A stretch of 64,000 bases of DNA from Physcomitrium patens (taxonomy: Eukaryota; Streptophyta; Bryopsida; Funariales; Funariaceae), in assembly GCF_000002425.4 (NCBI RefSeq), contig NC_037266.1:1384770-1448769 (forward strand). Reading direction: 5' to 3'. Positions 50,941 to 62,900 of this stretch are shown in pieces; position 1 is the first letter of the stretch, and every line of letters starts with the position of its first letter. A model generated the notes under the pieces. That model worked only from the letters and a program-made list of their open reading frames with translations, was not told the origin of the DNA and did no database searches. A program made the translations under genes and the position numbers.

Positions 50941-51323
50941 TGTTAAAATATATAAGTATATGTGTAAGAAGAATAAATAATATTATAAAAGATACTATTA
51001 TAAATAAGTTGCTATTGTTTAAAAAATTGATTCTTGATATGTAAGAAGACGAAGATATAAGTTAGATGAATGGATCAAGGATCTTAAGTGTATACAAAAT
51101 ATATTAAAGGCATATTTCTATAGTAGAAAAGATAACAATAGATAATCTTGGTAGAATGTTGAATGGATGTTTTCATCAAAGGATGGAAGTTGTCTATTAA
51201 GGCAACAACCACCACCTATAAATATCGAGTGTTGGGAGTGAGAGATATCTTATTATATACTCTCTTTGCGTACAATCTTGCTGATGCTTAGTATTATGAC
51301 TTCATAGTACTTGTTCTTTAATA
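50941..51323 (+). repeat. 3' LTR of Copia D
   Basis: Opens TGTTAAAATATATAAG and ends TTCTTTAATA, after which gag-region sequence of element E resumes on the minus strand. Confidence 0.9.
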
Positions 51324-53226
51324 GCCTTGACATGATGTTGATTTCAGATCTATAATCAAGTAAGGCCAAAATTGGATCTTTATAGTCTCTCAACTGTCAC
51401 ATATGTGTCTCTAATAGCTCTTGTCTAATAAAGAACTGAATAGCTATTATTTTCCATTCTATCATTATTACATTTAAAGCAAGTATTTATATATGCTTGT
51501 CATGCAATATTCTTTATCTCCATAGATTCTTAAGATATGGATTTCATTTGATCCTTTTTATAACTTCAACATATTAAAATGAAACCTCATTACTTACATT
51601 AGCCTTACTTCTAATTTTTGGTATTATAAACTATATAAATAATTACCTTATTTCTTCTTCTTTATCCATAATTATCTATGTATCCAATGCCTTGACTATA
51701 ATAGCTTCAACTATCATCTAATTCTTCTTCTTTATCACATTGATGATCAATTCTTTGTAATGATGCACCACCAAGATGAATAAATGAATGTATCTTATCT
51801 AGTTTTTCTCCTTAAAGGCTCTTTGTTCCTTGGAGACCTCTACTTTTTTTCAAATTCAATATCTTCTTCATGAATAGCTCTACATTTTTTTTTTTTTTTT
51901 TTTAACTATAGAATCATACAAATTATCTTTATGTTTGTTTCTTTATAAAAATATTTTAATATTAATTATATTAACTAAATGATTTCATCTAGTTATTTTT
52001 TTGATAGCTTCAATTTTCTTGATCATAGCTTTTGTAGTTGATAAAGAATTAGTCTTAAGTACTTTTTGCTCAACTATAATAGATTAAGACTTAGTTCTTT
52101 TTCTTTATATAGTATTATTGTTTAATGTTTATTCTTCTACTAATTTTTTATACCACCCTTTTCAAAATTTGTCTTCAAAGAGTCATATGTTCTTGAAAGT
52201 CTTATCCTATCTTCCTTTAAATATATAATACCATCTTTGATTGCAGCCTTATAACTATTACACTTACCATGCTTGTAATTTGGATTGTCATACTACATAT
52301 ATCTCTCCAAAAATCCCTTTGATCCTTCAATTATCTTTGATGAACTTTCCATCTAAGATTTCTTCAACTCAATCATTTCTACCTTCAAATCTTTTTTGTC
52401 CTTGATCAATTGTTAAAGAGTATCATCTTTGATAGTCTTGATTATTTTTTGATGTGACAGTAGATTTTAAAATGTAATTATTGGTTCTAGCCTTGATATT
52501 AAATCATGAGTATTAATATTTTGTTGCTTAGCCAAAAGCTCTATTTTTTCTTTTATTAATCTTCAATTATTCATAAAACCATTCTCAGATATCTTATCTA
52601 CTAGATAAGAGAACAATTTATCTTCTAAATATGTATCAAGTACTTGCAAGAATAATCTAGTTTTTTTTATTTTTGAGAATTACCTCTCTTGTTATAGCAA
52701 TCGCCTAAACTTAGTCTCAAATTCTCTAATTAATTCATTTAGAGCCATTTGATTTGTTAGCCTTTGCTCAATCTATTCCAAATGGATTTATTTTTTTATT
52801 CTTTCTAAATCTTCTTCAAAAAATTCATCTTTTAAGAGTTCTTCAAATTTCTTCTATGATGTAGCCTTGATATGCAATTCATGCATCTTATCTCTAATTT
52901 TTGATAATATTGCTAAATCAAAGGTGATAATCATCTTAATTTTTGAAATTTGATGCACTTCCAATTTACATGTGTAAATCTTTAGAAACTTAGTGATGTT
53001 CTTTCCATCAAAGCTTCTAACCTTATTTACCACTACTTGTAAAGCTTTGATAGTGTTTGTAACTTTTTCATGCACTTATTGTATTTTTTCAATAAATTGA
53101 GAAAATACCATGAATAAATCATAGGCATCCATTTTACTTAGTAATAAAAATTCTAAAATTTGATTTCCAATTTTGACTTGTTGAAAAATTAAGTACCTTA
53201 AGACTCTCTTAGTAGAAGCATCAATT

Positions 53227-54140
53227 TGTTGAGATAGAGAGAATTTGTTTCAAAAAAGTTTTAGACTTTTAGCTATCATTTATTGCTCAACCAAGTCTCA
53301 AGATAAAAAAAAATACTAAGTTTATATATATAATTACTCCTATAGAGACAATTACATCAATACATAAGCCTTAAGTATCAAAGTTCACTCAAAATGTGAT
53401 AAAAATATTTTGAAACCATATATGTCTATAAGATGAAGTTTTCTCAAATTTCAATAGGTCATATCTTATGATTGAACAATTCAAACAAACTAAAATTTTA
53501 TATAAAGTACTGATATACTTTCAACAACTACTTCAACAAATTTCAACTATAAATTTGTTACGAATCTTGAGATATTGCCAAAATCCTAACAATAGCTTCA
53601 AATCCATGCTTATATACTTCTATGTGAAATTTTTCTTATATCTCATAAATTAAGTTTTTAAATACTATAAAATTTTAATATATAGCTTCTTAACCTAATA
53701 ACATACATATTTAAAAATTTTGAGCCAAAAATTTATCTAAAAATTCAAGATATGGCTACAACCATTAATATCAATAATACAACTTACTACCTTTGAATTA
53801 CATGTATTGTCGTCAATACTCTATAACTCTTTTATAAAAACTCCAAATGCAAAATATTTTTATAAAAAACATAGGTTTTGAAAGTATTCTTGGGGCTATT
53901 TTTTTTTATCTCCAAAAGCCATTGTACAATTCCTTGTATCTACAAAAGAACAACAATATAATTTAAAAAGACACCTTAACTTCAAATTACTATAACTTCA
54001 TCATCTTAACTCTGAATCTTCTAAATTTTATAAATAAATTATAGTCCAAATTCTAAACCTTATAATCCTTACTTTTGATTTTCAAAATGCATCTTTTCAA
54101 GTTACCAAAACTCTTGTTATTGTCATAAACAACCTCTCTT
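53227..54140 (-). repeat. 5' LTR of element E, right part missing
   Basis: Begins TGTTGAGATAGAGAGAATTTG, the counterpart of the solo LTR's right end at 48092. It runs to about 54140, where chromovirus H sequence starts abruptly. Compared with the 1.27 kb solo LTR, roughly the last 350 bp are absent. Confidence 0.82.
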
Positions 54141-56569
54141 TTAGAAAAAAAATTCACAAGGAGCAATCATCATATTGTAGAAGGGGTAGAAATTTGTTTT
54201 TATAAGATATTATTAAAGTAGATTAATCATTCCTAGGATAGGTAATTTAGTAGGATGGATGATTGAATTAGTTGTAAAAAATGGTTAAGTAGGGAATGAC
54301 GGTTAGAATCTAGAATTTTAGAAGTAAAGCATAAGTAAGTTAAAGATGATAGGATAAGGATAGACTATGATAGTCATGAGCGGAGGTAAGCTTGGTACTA
54401 CCTCTTTGTTTTTTTTTTGTTGTTGAAGAGTAATAGATAGTTTTTGAATACTGAGAAGTGACTCTGTAGAATAAATCAGAGATTGATTTATGAATTATTG
54501 ATATGTAATTGGAATATTGTGTAATTGAATTAAATGAGAAGTTTTTGGAAGATTGATTATGGATAGAAGATTATGATTGTTGTTTATTGAGAATTGTATG
54601 TGTTTCAACAGAGGAAGTCTGTGATTACAGAAATAGTGTGAATTCAGATTGGTTGAAGTGAAGTTTGTTATTTCTAGTGTTGGATGGAATTTATGTATTT
54701 TCAGTGGTCTTTTGAAAGTTCAAGGTTGTATATTATTGTTATTAGTTGTTGAAGGAGTGTTGTTACTAGGAAAAAGTATTATAGTATTTTTTGGTATTTT
54801 AGTGGTTTGGATTACAGTTAATTGTATGACCTTAATGTGTAAGCTCATGCAATAGTCTTTTCCTATATTCAAATTTCTTTCTATGGATTTATTCTAAAAG
54901 GAATTTGTAGAATAAGTAAAACGATAATTATACATATGTTGAAAAAATTGAAGATATGGCAAATTATGTCTTCTATATACTCTGATCTTTGTTCTCTTAG
55001 AAGATGGTTGATATGTCATCTTAGCCATTGATAGTGTATCATACTAGGACAAAAAGACTATCCTATTATTTAATTTTTGTTGATGCCTTTGTAACTCCCT
55101 TCAAATAAAATATTTGAAATGTTATCAAAAATTGTTCTTACCTCTAATAAAATCACCAAATATCTAGAGTCTCTTCCAAGGTCTTGATATCAAATATGTT
55201 ATATCTTACCATTTATTGGAAAAAAGACATGTCATTCTTAAAGATCTTTATCTCGATTACATTGTCTTAAAGGTTGTGACAATTATAATGTCTTATTTGA
55301 TAAGTTGGTAAGTGATAGCCTTTGAATTGAATCTATTAATTTTTGATTCTTAATCTCCTTAGCATCAAAAATATACAAAAGTTATAAACAATAATAGAAG
55401 GTAGAATATTATCTTTTTTGAATCATATTTCTTTTATAGCAATGATTTTTTATTCTTCATCTTAATTTTAATAGATGTTATTGGTAAAAAATCTTAATTT
55501 TTTTTATTGCATTTATAAGATTCTTTATTAGCTCTCATAATCATTCATTAATATCATATCTATATCAATGAATAAGCTATTCTAATCTATTTTGGCACTG
55601 CCTTGAATCTAAGACTTCTTCTACCTCAAATTCTTAATTATTATCCACTTTTATAAGAAGAAGTGGTATTTTTCTTCTTTTTAAAATATTTATTATCTTT
55701 TATGGCTCAAAAAAAGATACATGGAATATGGCATGGATTTTTATAGACTTTAGTGGATATAATTAATAAGCCACAAGATTAACTTGTTCACTAATAGAAA
55801 AAGATCCAAGCTTACAATAGTCCAATTTGTTACAAGAATAAGTAGTCTTGATATTGTGAAAAAATAATCATACCTTGTCATCTACATTGAATTGTAGTTG
55901 TTCCTTGTGATAAGCATCTACATTGATCTTTTGTCATTCTTGAGCTTCTTTTAATTGTGCCTTCATTTTTGCATGTAATTTTGACAAATAATTTGTCAAA
56001 TCTTTTGCTACAAGATTATCAACTTTTGAAAAGTCAAAAATATCAAGTTATAGATAATAACCATAATAGGCAAAGAAATGTGTTTGTTGAATAAAAGAAT
56101 ATATCAAATTATTATATATGAACTCTGCTAATAGCAAAAGATTTGTTCAATCACCGTGATGAAAATTGATAGTATATGTAAAATACTATTTCAAAACTTT
56201 ATTCATTTATTTTGTTTATCCATCAATTTGAAGATAAAAAATCAAAGAGAACTTCATATCCACCTTTAAAATCTTAAAAAGTATTCTTTAAAATCTTAAT
56301 ATAAATTGAGTCCTCCTATCCAATATAATATTTTTGAGTAATCTATAATAGCAACAAATGTTATAAAAAAAAAGCTTAACTATTTCTTTACTTGTGATAG
56401 ATTTTTTATATGATACAAAAAATGCCATCTTGTTAAAAAAATCTTATATTCAAAATATTAAATTATACAAACCTGATATTAGAAGATTTATAATAGAATC
56501 CATTGAAACAAAAGACCATGTTTGTTCTAAAATAGATAATGGCTAAAGAAGTCTATAAAGTCATAAGAA
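54141..56569 (-). mobile_element. LTR/Gypsy chromovirus fragment H (A family), 3' part
   Basis: Aligns by eye with 18526-20070 of chromovirus A: the sequence just inside the polypurine tract, the untranslated 3' region, the chromodomain near 55490-55640, and the integrase tail and core near 55700-56500. It is interrupted by a solo LTR at 54176-54932. It begins exactly where the LTR of E stops and ends where repeat R copy 2 begins. It is very decayed, with dozens of breaks. Confidence 0.8.
54176..54932. mobile_element. 757 bp solo LTR in fragment H, unknown family
   Basis: Flanked by identical CATAT at 54171-54175 and 54933-54937. It begins TGTAGAAGGGG and has a mildly GT-rich composition, unlike the surrounding DNA. 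A-family sequence stops at the left CATAT and resumes at the right one. No coding capacity was recognised, and no relative is present in the window. The ends and clean target duplication support a solo LTR; a small non-autonomous LTR element is the alternative. Confidence 0.7.
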
Positions 56570-57265
56570 TCAGTAAATTAACTTAATAGTTATTTTAGGA
56601 CAAAAAGATACATTTAGAGTGCTTGAAACCACAATATATGGTGAATAATATAAAAATCTTTAGAAAAATAGAAAACTAGAATGTTAATTGTAGAAATGGA
56701 GTCTTAGTAAGTCTTAGAGGCAATTATCTTAGTTGATTTAGTATTTTTTATTTATTATTAAATATTAAAGATTATTTATTAAGGTCAATATTTATATTGG
56801 CCTTCTATCTATATATATTATTTATAAAAAAACTATAAATATTGGTTAGTAGCTAAAAGAAGCATGAAAAAATATCTCATGACTTTTTAATTATTTATAT
56901 AAAAAGTAGGATTTATAGTAGATTTAAATTAATTTTATTACTATAAAAAATCATCAAGATAGGAAATGATAACCTTAAATTGATATTATCATTAAAGACC
57001 TATTACGAGAATTTAAAATTTTATTTAGAATTTATTTAGAATTTTTAGAGCAATTTTTAAGACTTTGGTAAAAATGAATTTTACTACTTTGAGAGCCATT
57101 TTGAAGAAATGGAGCAAGATTTGAAGGTCACACAAGATTCTTAGGCTAATTGGATGTTTTTGAATACCATGGTGAAGTCAAAATTATAAAAATATTAGAT
57201 CTATTAGTAAAAAATAGGAGGACCAGCAGCTAGTATAGTCCTTGTATAGAAAGAGGTGCACAAAT
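56570..57265 (+). repeat. Repeat R, copy 2
   Basis: Matches copy 1 (32049-32890) and copy 3 (58715-59398) from an opening near TAATAGTTATTTTAGGA to GTGCACAAATTC. It interrupts the chromovirus fragment H in its integrase region. About 160 bp of unassigned sequence follows before fragment I. Confidence 0.7.
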
Positions 57266-57424
57266 TCTATTTAAAATGCTAATTACTACACAACCAATGA
57301 TAACTACTTTTTTGACTACATCATATATCCTGCCTTCTAAACTATCCATTCATCAGTTTAGTAGCTTCTCTTAAGCCTACATATTATGTATTGTAAAACA
57401 GAAAATATCCTACCCATTCTATAA

Positions 57425-58714
57425 GATCTAAGACCTAAAGATAATTGGTGGCTTCAAATATGAAAGATAATCAAAGGCTTTTTATAATCATGTGATATTT
57501 ATTCAAAATCCAAAACTCCTCATTATCAACCTTATAGACTTCTTTAGCCATTACCTATTCCAAAACAACCATAGTCTTTTGTTTCTATAGATTTTATTAT
57601 AGATCTTTTAATCTCAGGTTTGTATAATCCAATATTTATGATAGTAGATCATTTTATCAAGATGGCATATTTTGTACCACATATAAAATCTATCACAGAT
57701 AAAAAATGGCTTAGCTTTTTTTTGACAACATCTATTACTATTATGGATTATTTAAAGATATTATATTAGATAAAAAGATTCAATTTATATTAGGATTTTA
57801 AATAATCTATTTTATGATTTTGAAGATAGATGTAAAGTTTTTTTTGGCTTTTCATCTTCATAGTGATGGATTAACAAAAAAAAATGAATCAAATTCTAGA
57901 GTACTATTTGAGGTATACTATCAATTATTATCAAGATGATTGGACAATTCTTTTGCCATTAGTAGAATTTTTATAAAATAATTTGAAATATTTTCTATTT
58001 AATAAACATCTTTCTTTGCTAATTATAGTTATCATCTATAACTTGATACTTTTGACTTTTCAAAAATTAATAATCTTACATAAAAAAATTTGGTAAATTG
58101 TTTGTCAAAATTACATGCAAAAATGAAGGTTAAATTTAAAGAAGATCAAGAACAACAAAAAATAAATAAAAATACTTATCACAAGAAATAACCACAATTT
58201 AATGTACATGATAAGATATGGTTACTTTGTTGTTACATCAAGACTATTCATCCTTATGACAAATTGGACTATTATAAGCTTGGACCTTTATCTATTAGTG
58301 AATAAGTCAATTTTATTGCTTATTGATTATATCTACTAAAGTTTTTAAAGTTCCATCTCAAATTCCATGTATCTCTTTTTGAACCATATAAGATAATAAA
58401 TAACTTGAAAAGAAGATAAATGCCACTTCTTCCTATAAAAGTAGATAAAACTCAAGAATTTGAGGTAGAAGAAGTCTTAGATTTAAGGTAGTGTCAAAAT
58501 AGATTAGAATATCTTATTTACTAATGCAGATATGATATTAGTAAATGTACATGAAAGCTAGCAAAGAATCTTACAAATGTAACAAAAAAGATTGAGATTT
58601 TCCATTAAAGACATCTATCAAAATCAAGTTAAAAAATAGCAAATCTTTGCTATAAAAGAAAAACTCATTTATATTGCTTGCTCTTATAACTTTTTGATGG
58701 TGGTTGTGAATTAT
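57425..58714 (+). mobile_element. LTR/Gypsy chromovirus fragment I (A family), integrase to chromodomain
   Basis: A plus-strand counterpart of the integrase and chromodomain region of A. The zinc-binding and linker part is near 57430-57560, the core near 57590-57960, the tail near 58130-58380, and the chromodomain near 58440-58600. It ends close to the start of repeat R copy 3. No LTR of its own is seen. It is decayed throughout. Confidence 0.78.
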
Positions 58715-59398
58715 CAAAATGACTCACTTAGATATTTTTTATAAAAAAATATAATTATTATATTTAAAATTTTATAATATAGTGAGTAGTATATAAATCC
58801 TAAGACAAATATAAAATTAAAATATTAATTTTAGAAATAGAAACTTAGTATGTCTCGAAAATAATTATCTGAGTTGATTTAGTATTTTTATTTATTATTG
58901 AATATTAAAGATTATTTATTAAGATCAATATTTAAATTGGCCTTCTATCTATGTGTATTATTTATAAAAAAATCTATAAATATTAATTAGTAATTAGAAG
59001 AAGTACAAAAAAGAAGTTCATATTGTTTTAATATTGATATAAAAAATAAGATATATAGTTGATTTATATTATTTTTATTATTATAAAAAAAATCACTAAG
59101 ATAGAAAAATATAGCATTAAATTGATATTAGCATTATAGAGATATTTTAAGAATTTTTAGAATTTATTTATAATTTTTTAGAAATTTAAAAAAAAAAAAT
59201 TAGGAATTTTTAGAACAATTTTCAAGACTTTGGTAAAAATGAGTTTTACCATATTGAAATCCATTATGAAGAAATGGAACAAGATTTGAAGGTCAAACAA
59301 GGTTCCAAGATTAATTGGATATTTTTAAATACTATAGTGAAGTCAAAAATATAAAAATATTCATTCTACTAGTAGAAAATAGGAAGACCAACAACTAG
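58715..59398 (+). repeat. Repeat R, copy 3
   Basis: Third copy of the dispersed repeat, sharing TTAGTATTTTTATTTATTATTG-like and CAAGACTTTGGTAAAA words with copies 1 and 2. Its right end is cut at 59398 by the LTR of chromovirus J. The missing tail (the part holding GTGCACAAATTC in the other copies) would lie beyond J. Confidence 0.68.
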
Positions 59399-59926
59399 TG
59401 TTAACTCATGGACATATACATTTACCTCAATAGTTACTTATATGATTAGATAGAAGTAAGTAAATATAGATTAATTTCATAAATTCTTCTAGAAAATCTT
59501 CCTAAAAGCTTCATAGATGTGGTTTTGACTTTAGATATGTTTGTAGGTTGGAAACTATGCCAACAAGTTAACGAATTATTGGTAGCTTGTAGAACAAGTT
59601 AACTATGTCACATATATATAGATAACTTGCCTTACAAGTTAAGACATGTGGCTAGCAAAGTCAATACATGTTGGAGGTCCTATAGAATATCGCTTTATAA
59701 CTCCTAGTTAGAGAATATATATAGAAGCAAGAGTTAAGCCTTCTTCACTCTTGTCAATGTCTTTCTAGTCTTTAGTCTTATTACAAGATTTTTTAATCTT
59801 CTTATTTTTGGCAATAGCCATTCTAGTTTAATATTATATTATCTTTTGAGTGACTTTCTAATTATTTTTAATGACATAAGAGTGTATTGAGGATTTTTTT
59901 TCTTTAAAATTTATATCCTTGATAGT
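59399..59926 (+). repeat. 5' LTR of chromovirus J
   Basis: Matches 17965-18513 in reverse complement, including the segment GGTCCTATAGAATATCG (near 59680) and the TATA-like GAATATATATAGAAGC near 59705. The first bases of the internal region (TTTGATAAGAGAGC) weakly resemble the usual initiator-Met primer site TGGTATCAGAGC. Confidence 0.8.
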
Positions 59927-62900
59927 TTGATAAGAGAGCTAATATACTATTTCTATCTTATTTTAGAAGTGAGTGGATTATCCTACTTCTATTGTTGTAT
60001 TTTGAAGATTACAGACTACTAACCTTTATATAAAAAAATCTTCTTTTCTAATATTAATCTTTTTTTTAAAGTAAATAAATTATCTCTCTTTGTAGAAATT
60101 TTTATTAGAGGTTGCAGATTACCTTCTTCTAATTTAACTTTTTTGATTTGTTTGAATTATCTATGGAAGGAAAGATTATGGATGCTACTCCTTGTAGAAG
60201 TAAAAATAGATTTTTAACTATTCTAAAACTTCATGAGCTTGTCAATACTCTATGAGTTGAAATCTCATGTATTTCTAACATGAACCATAGAGGTACTATT
60301 CCTACACCTATGGAAGAAGTTCAGAGTTTGAGGCAAGAAATTGTGTAGTTGAAAGAAGTAAGTAAATCAACCTCACAACCAGATGTAGGGAATTTTACTT
60401 CTATAGATATGATGGAGATAAGGATTAGTATGCTTAAGAAGTTTGATGGAACAAGATCAAAATTATGAGGATTTTTGCAATAAGTCAAGATGTATCTAAA
60501 ATTGCATCTTTTTTAATATTTCAATGGATTTATTCAAGTTGGATTTATAGATGCAGTTCTATCAAGAAGTACTCTCTCTTGGTTTGCATCTTTAATAAAA
60601 AAAGATTCATGACTCTTTTATGATTTGAATTCATTCCTAGAAGTATTTACAACCACATTCAAAGAAAGTAATCAAAAAAGAGAAATAGAGACTAAGCTCT
60701 TATTTTTATGACAAGGATCATGATTAGCCACCATATATGCTGCTAAATTTCAAAACCTCACTTGCAATGTAGATTGGAATGACAAAGCCTTTATCAATCA
60801 ATTTTGATATGGGTTGAAGGATAATATCAAAGACTTATTATTGACAATGCCAAAGACAAAAACTTTGGAACAATTTATTGATCAAGCCATTGCATGTGAC
60901 AATCAATTATTTGAAAGACGTCAAGAATTAAGCTATGGCTAGAGATGAAAAAATCAAATAATGACAACAACTCTTAAGTTTTCAGAAACTTATTTATTAA
61001 AGTCGAAATCAATTCAAATTGATACAATATGTTTTAAACTCCTCACAGAGCAAGAAAAGAGTCAACGACATCAAAAGGACTTATACTTATATTATAGAAA
61101 AGCTAAATATACTACTCAATATTATCCAAAAAAATAATGCAATTACAAAATGAGAAGTATGATTGCCAAAGAAGACAATGTATCATAAAACGAGTTGCTC
61201 CAACTATAATAGGGACCGTGCAACTAGAATTATGTGCAACACCTAGCAAAGGTCATATTCTCTCCTTAGATCTTTCACCTTGTTTTACAATAGAAGTTTT
61301 TTTAGAACCAAAAAAATTTAAAGTCTTGGCTTTATTAAATTCAAAAGCCTTAGCTTGTTTTATAGATAAAGACTTTGTTAAAAAACAAGAAAAATTCTTA
61401 ATTAAGAAAATTAAAACTGTACATGTAGAAGTCATAGATGATTTTTTATTATCTTTTAGAAATACTATCTATGAAATTATTCCTTTAGATGTAGAAATTA
61501 AAGATCATAACACCATAGTAGTATTTAATATAATAAGATCTCTTTTTAATCCAATTATTTTAAGATTATCATGGCTAAAAAAATATAATCCTCAAAAAAA
61601 TTTGATTTCTCGTAATCTTAATTTTTTTAGTAGTATAATCCAAGATTGTGTTAATAAAGAAAAAGTACATAAGTCTAGTACATCCAAAATTTAACTAGTA
61701 GGTGCGAGAACTTTTATACATGCTACAAAAGAAGGATCATCTTTTGTTATATATGCTACACCCATTTCTGATGGTAAAAAAATATCAAGTTGTATTCCTA
61801 GCCAATATCAAGAATTCCAAGATATTTTTGAAAAAAAAAATATAGATATTCTTCTAAAGCATCAACCATATGATTCTTTAATTGATTTTCAAGAAGAAAT
61901 TAAACCACTATTGACTAATCTATAGCTTATTGCAAAATGAGTTGGTTGTATTGAAAGAATACATTGATGAGAACTTCACAAAGATCTTCATATGCCATTT
62001 TAAATCTCCAACCAAGGCTTTTATCTTATGTATGAAGAAGAAAGATGGATCTTTGCAGATGTATATGGATTATCAAAGACTCAATAAGATCACCATTAAA
62101 AATAGATATCCTTTGTCTTTGATTTCAGGACTTCTTGACTAAATCAATTAAACAAAGATCTATACCAAAATAGATCTATAAGGAGCATACAACTTAGTTC
62201 ATATCAAAGAAGGAGATGAATGGACGACTGCTTTTTGAATTAGGTATGGACATTTTGAATATAATGTCATGCTTTTTGGACTCACGAATGCACCAATTAT
62301 TTTTCAACATCTAATAAATGTTATCTTTCATGAATTTCTTAATGATTTTATCATCTATTATTTGGACGACATTTTAATCTATTCTAAGAACATAAAAGAG
62401 CATGAAGTTCATGTTCATCATGTATTACAAAAACTAAGAGATGTAGGATTATATGCAACAATGAAAAAGTGTATATTCTTTACTACTAAAGTTAACTTTT
62501 TGGAATACATCATTTCCAATGAAGGCCTTATGATGGATCCAAAGAAAGACCAAACTATCATAGATTGGAAGATTTTAAAAACAATAAGAAATATAAAATA
62601 ATTTTTAGACTTTGTCAATTATTATCAAATCTTTATCAAAAACTTTTATTAAGTTACACCTCCATTTACACATTTGACTTATAAAGACAAACTTGAGTGG
62701 GATAAAGAAGCCAAAGTATTGTTTACTACTTTAAAAAAGAAATTTATTTTTGCACCAATTTTGAAACACGTCGACTTTTTTAAGGCATTATTTTTAGAAA
62801 TAGATGCATCAGACTTTGCCTTGAATGTAGTATTATCACAAATGGAAACAAATGAAAAATTCCATCTAGTAGCTTCCATTCTAAAAAAAATTTAGTAGCT

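Larger units (their letters stand above)
34296..51323 (+). mobile_element. LTR/Copia element D, inserted in E, itself entered three times
   Basis: Two LTRs of equal length, 34296-34678 and 50941-51323 (383 bp each, both opening TGTTAAA). The flanks ATCTT (34291-34295) and GCCTT (51324-51328) look like a decayed target-site duplication. The own sequence of D lies in five blocks: 34296-35535, 41504-41963, 46309-46818, 48093-50940, and the 3' LTR. The order is primer site (34679-34692), gag from about 35240, zinc knuckle and protease-side sequence, pre-integrase near 46320-46790, integrase core near 48110-48480, reverse transcriptase near 49590-50240 (ILYIDDLII), and RNase H near 50560-50860. 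It is broken in dozens of places and contains a partial internal duplication. It is younger than E and older than C and F. Confidence 0.9.
28036..54140 (-). mobile_element. LTR/Gypsy element E (non-chromodomain type), host of a nested stack, truncated at both ends
   Basis: The two LTR parts, 28036-28985 (3') and 53227-54140 (5'), match each other closely across ~700 bp. Between them, on the minus strand, the order is as follows. Gag lies at about 53160-51324 (MHEKVTNTIKALQ). After the Copia D interruption come protease-side sequence at about 34290-33500, the protease-to-RT linker near 32040-31850, and reverse transcriptase near 31520-31210 (DLMKMCTLPQGTTN). RNase H and the zinc-binding part of integrase lie near 30640-30190, the integrase core near 29840-29575, and the integrase tail near 29460-29090 (ERFDRTHKLRPKPIE). 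No chromodomain is seen. It is heavily decayed, with dozens of breaks, and must be older than everything inserted in it. The outer ends of both LTRs are missing. Confidence 0.85.

Noticed and set aside
54649-54855. 68-residue hydrophobic open frame
   Set aside because: It lies inside the 757 bp solo LTR. Composition alone explains it.
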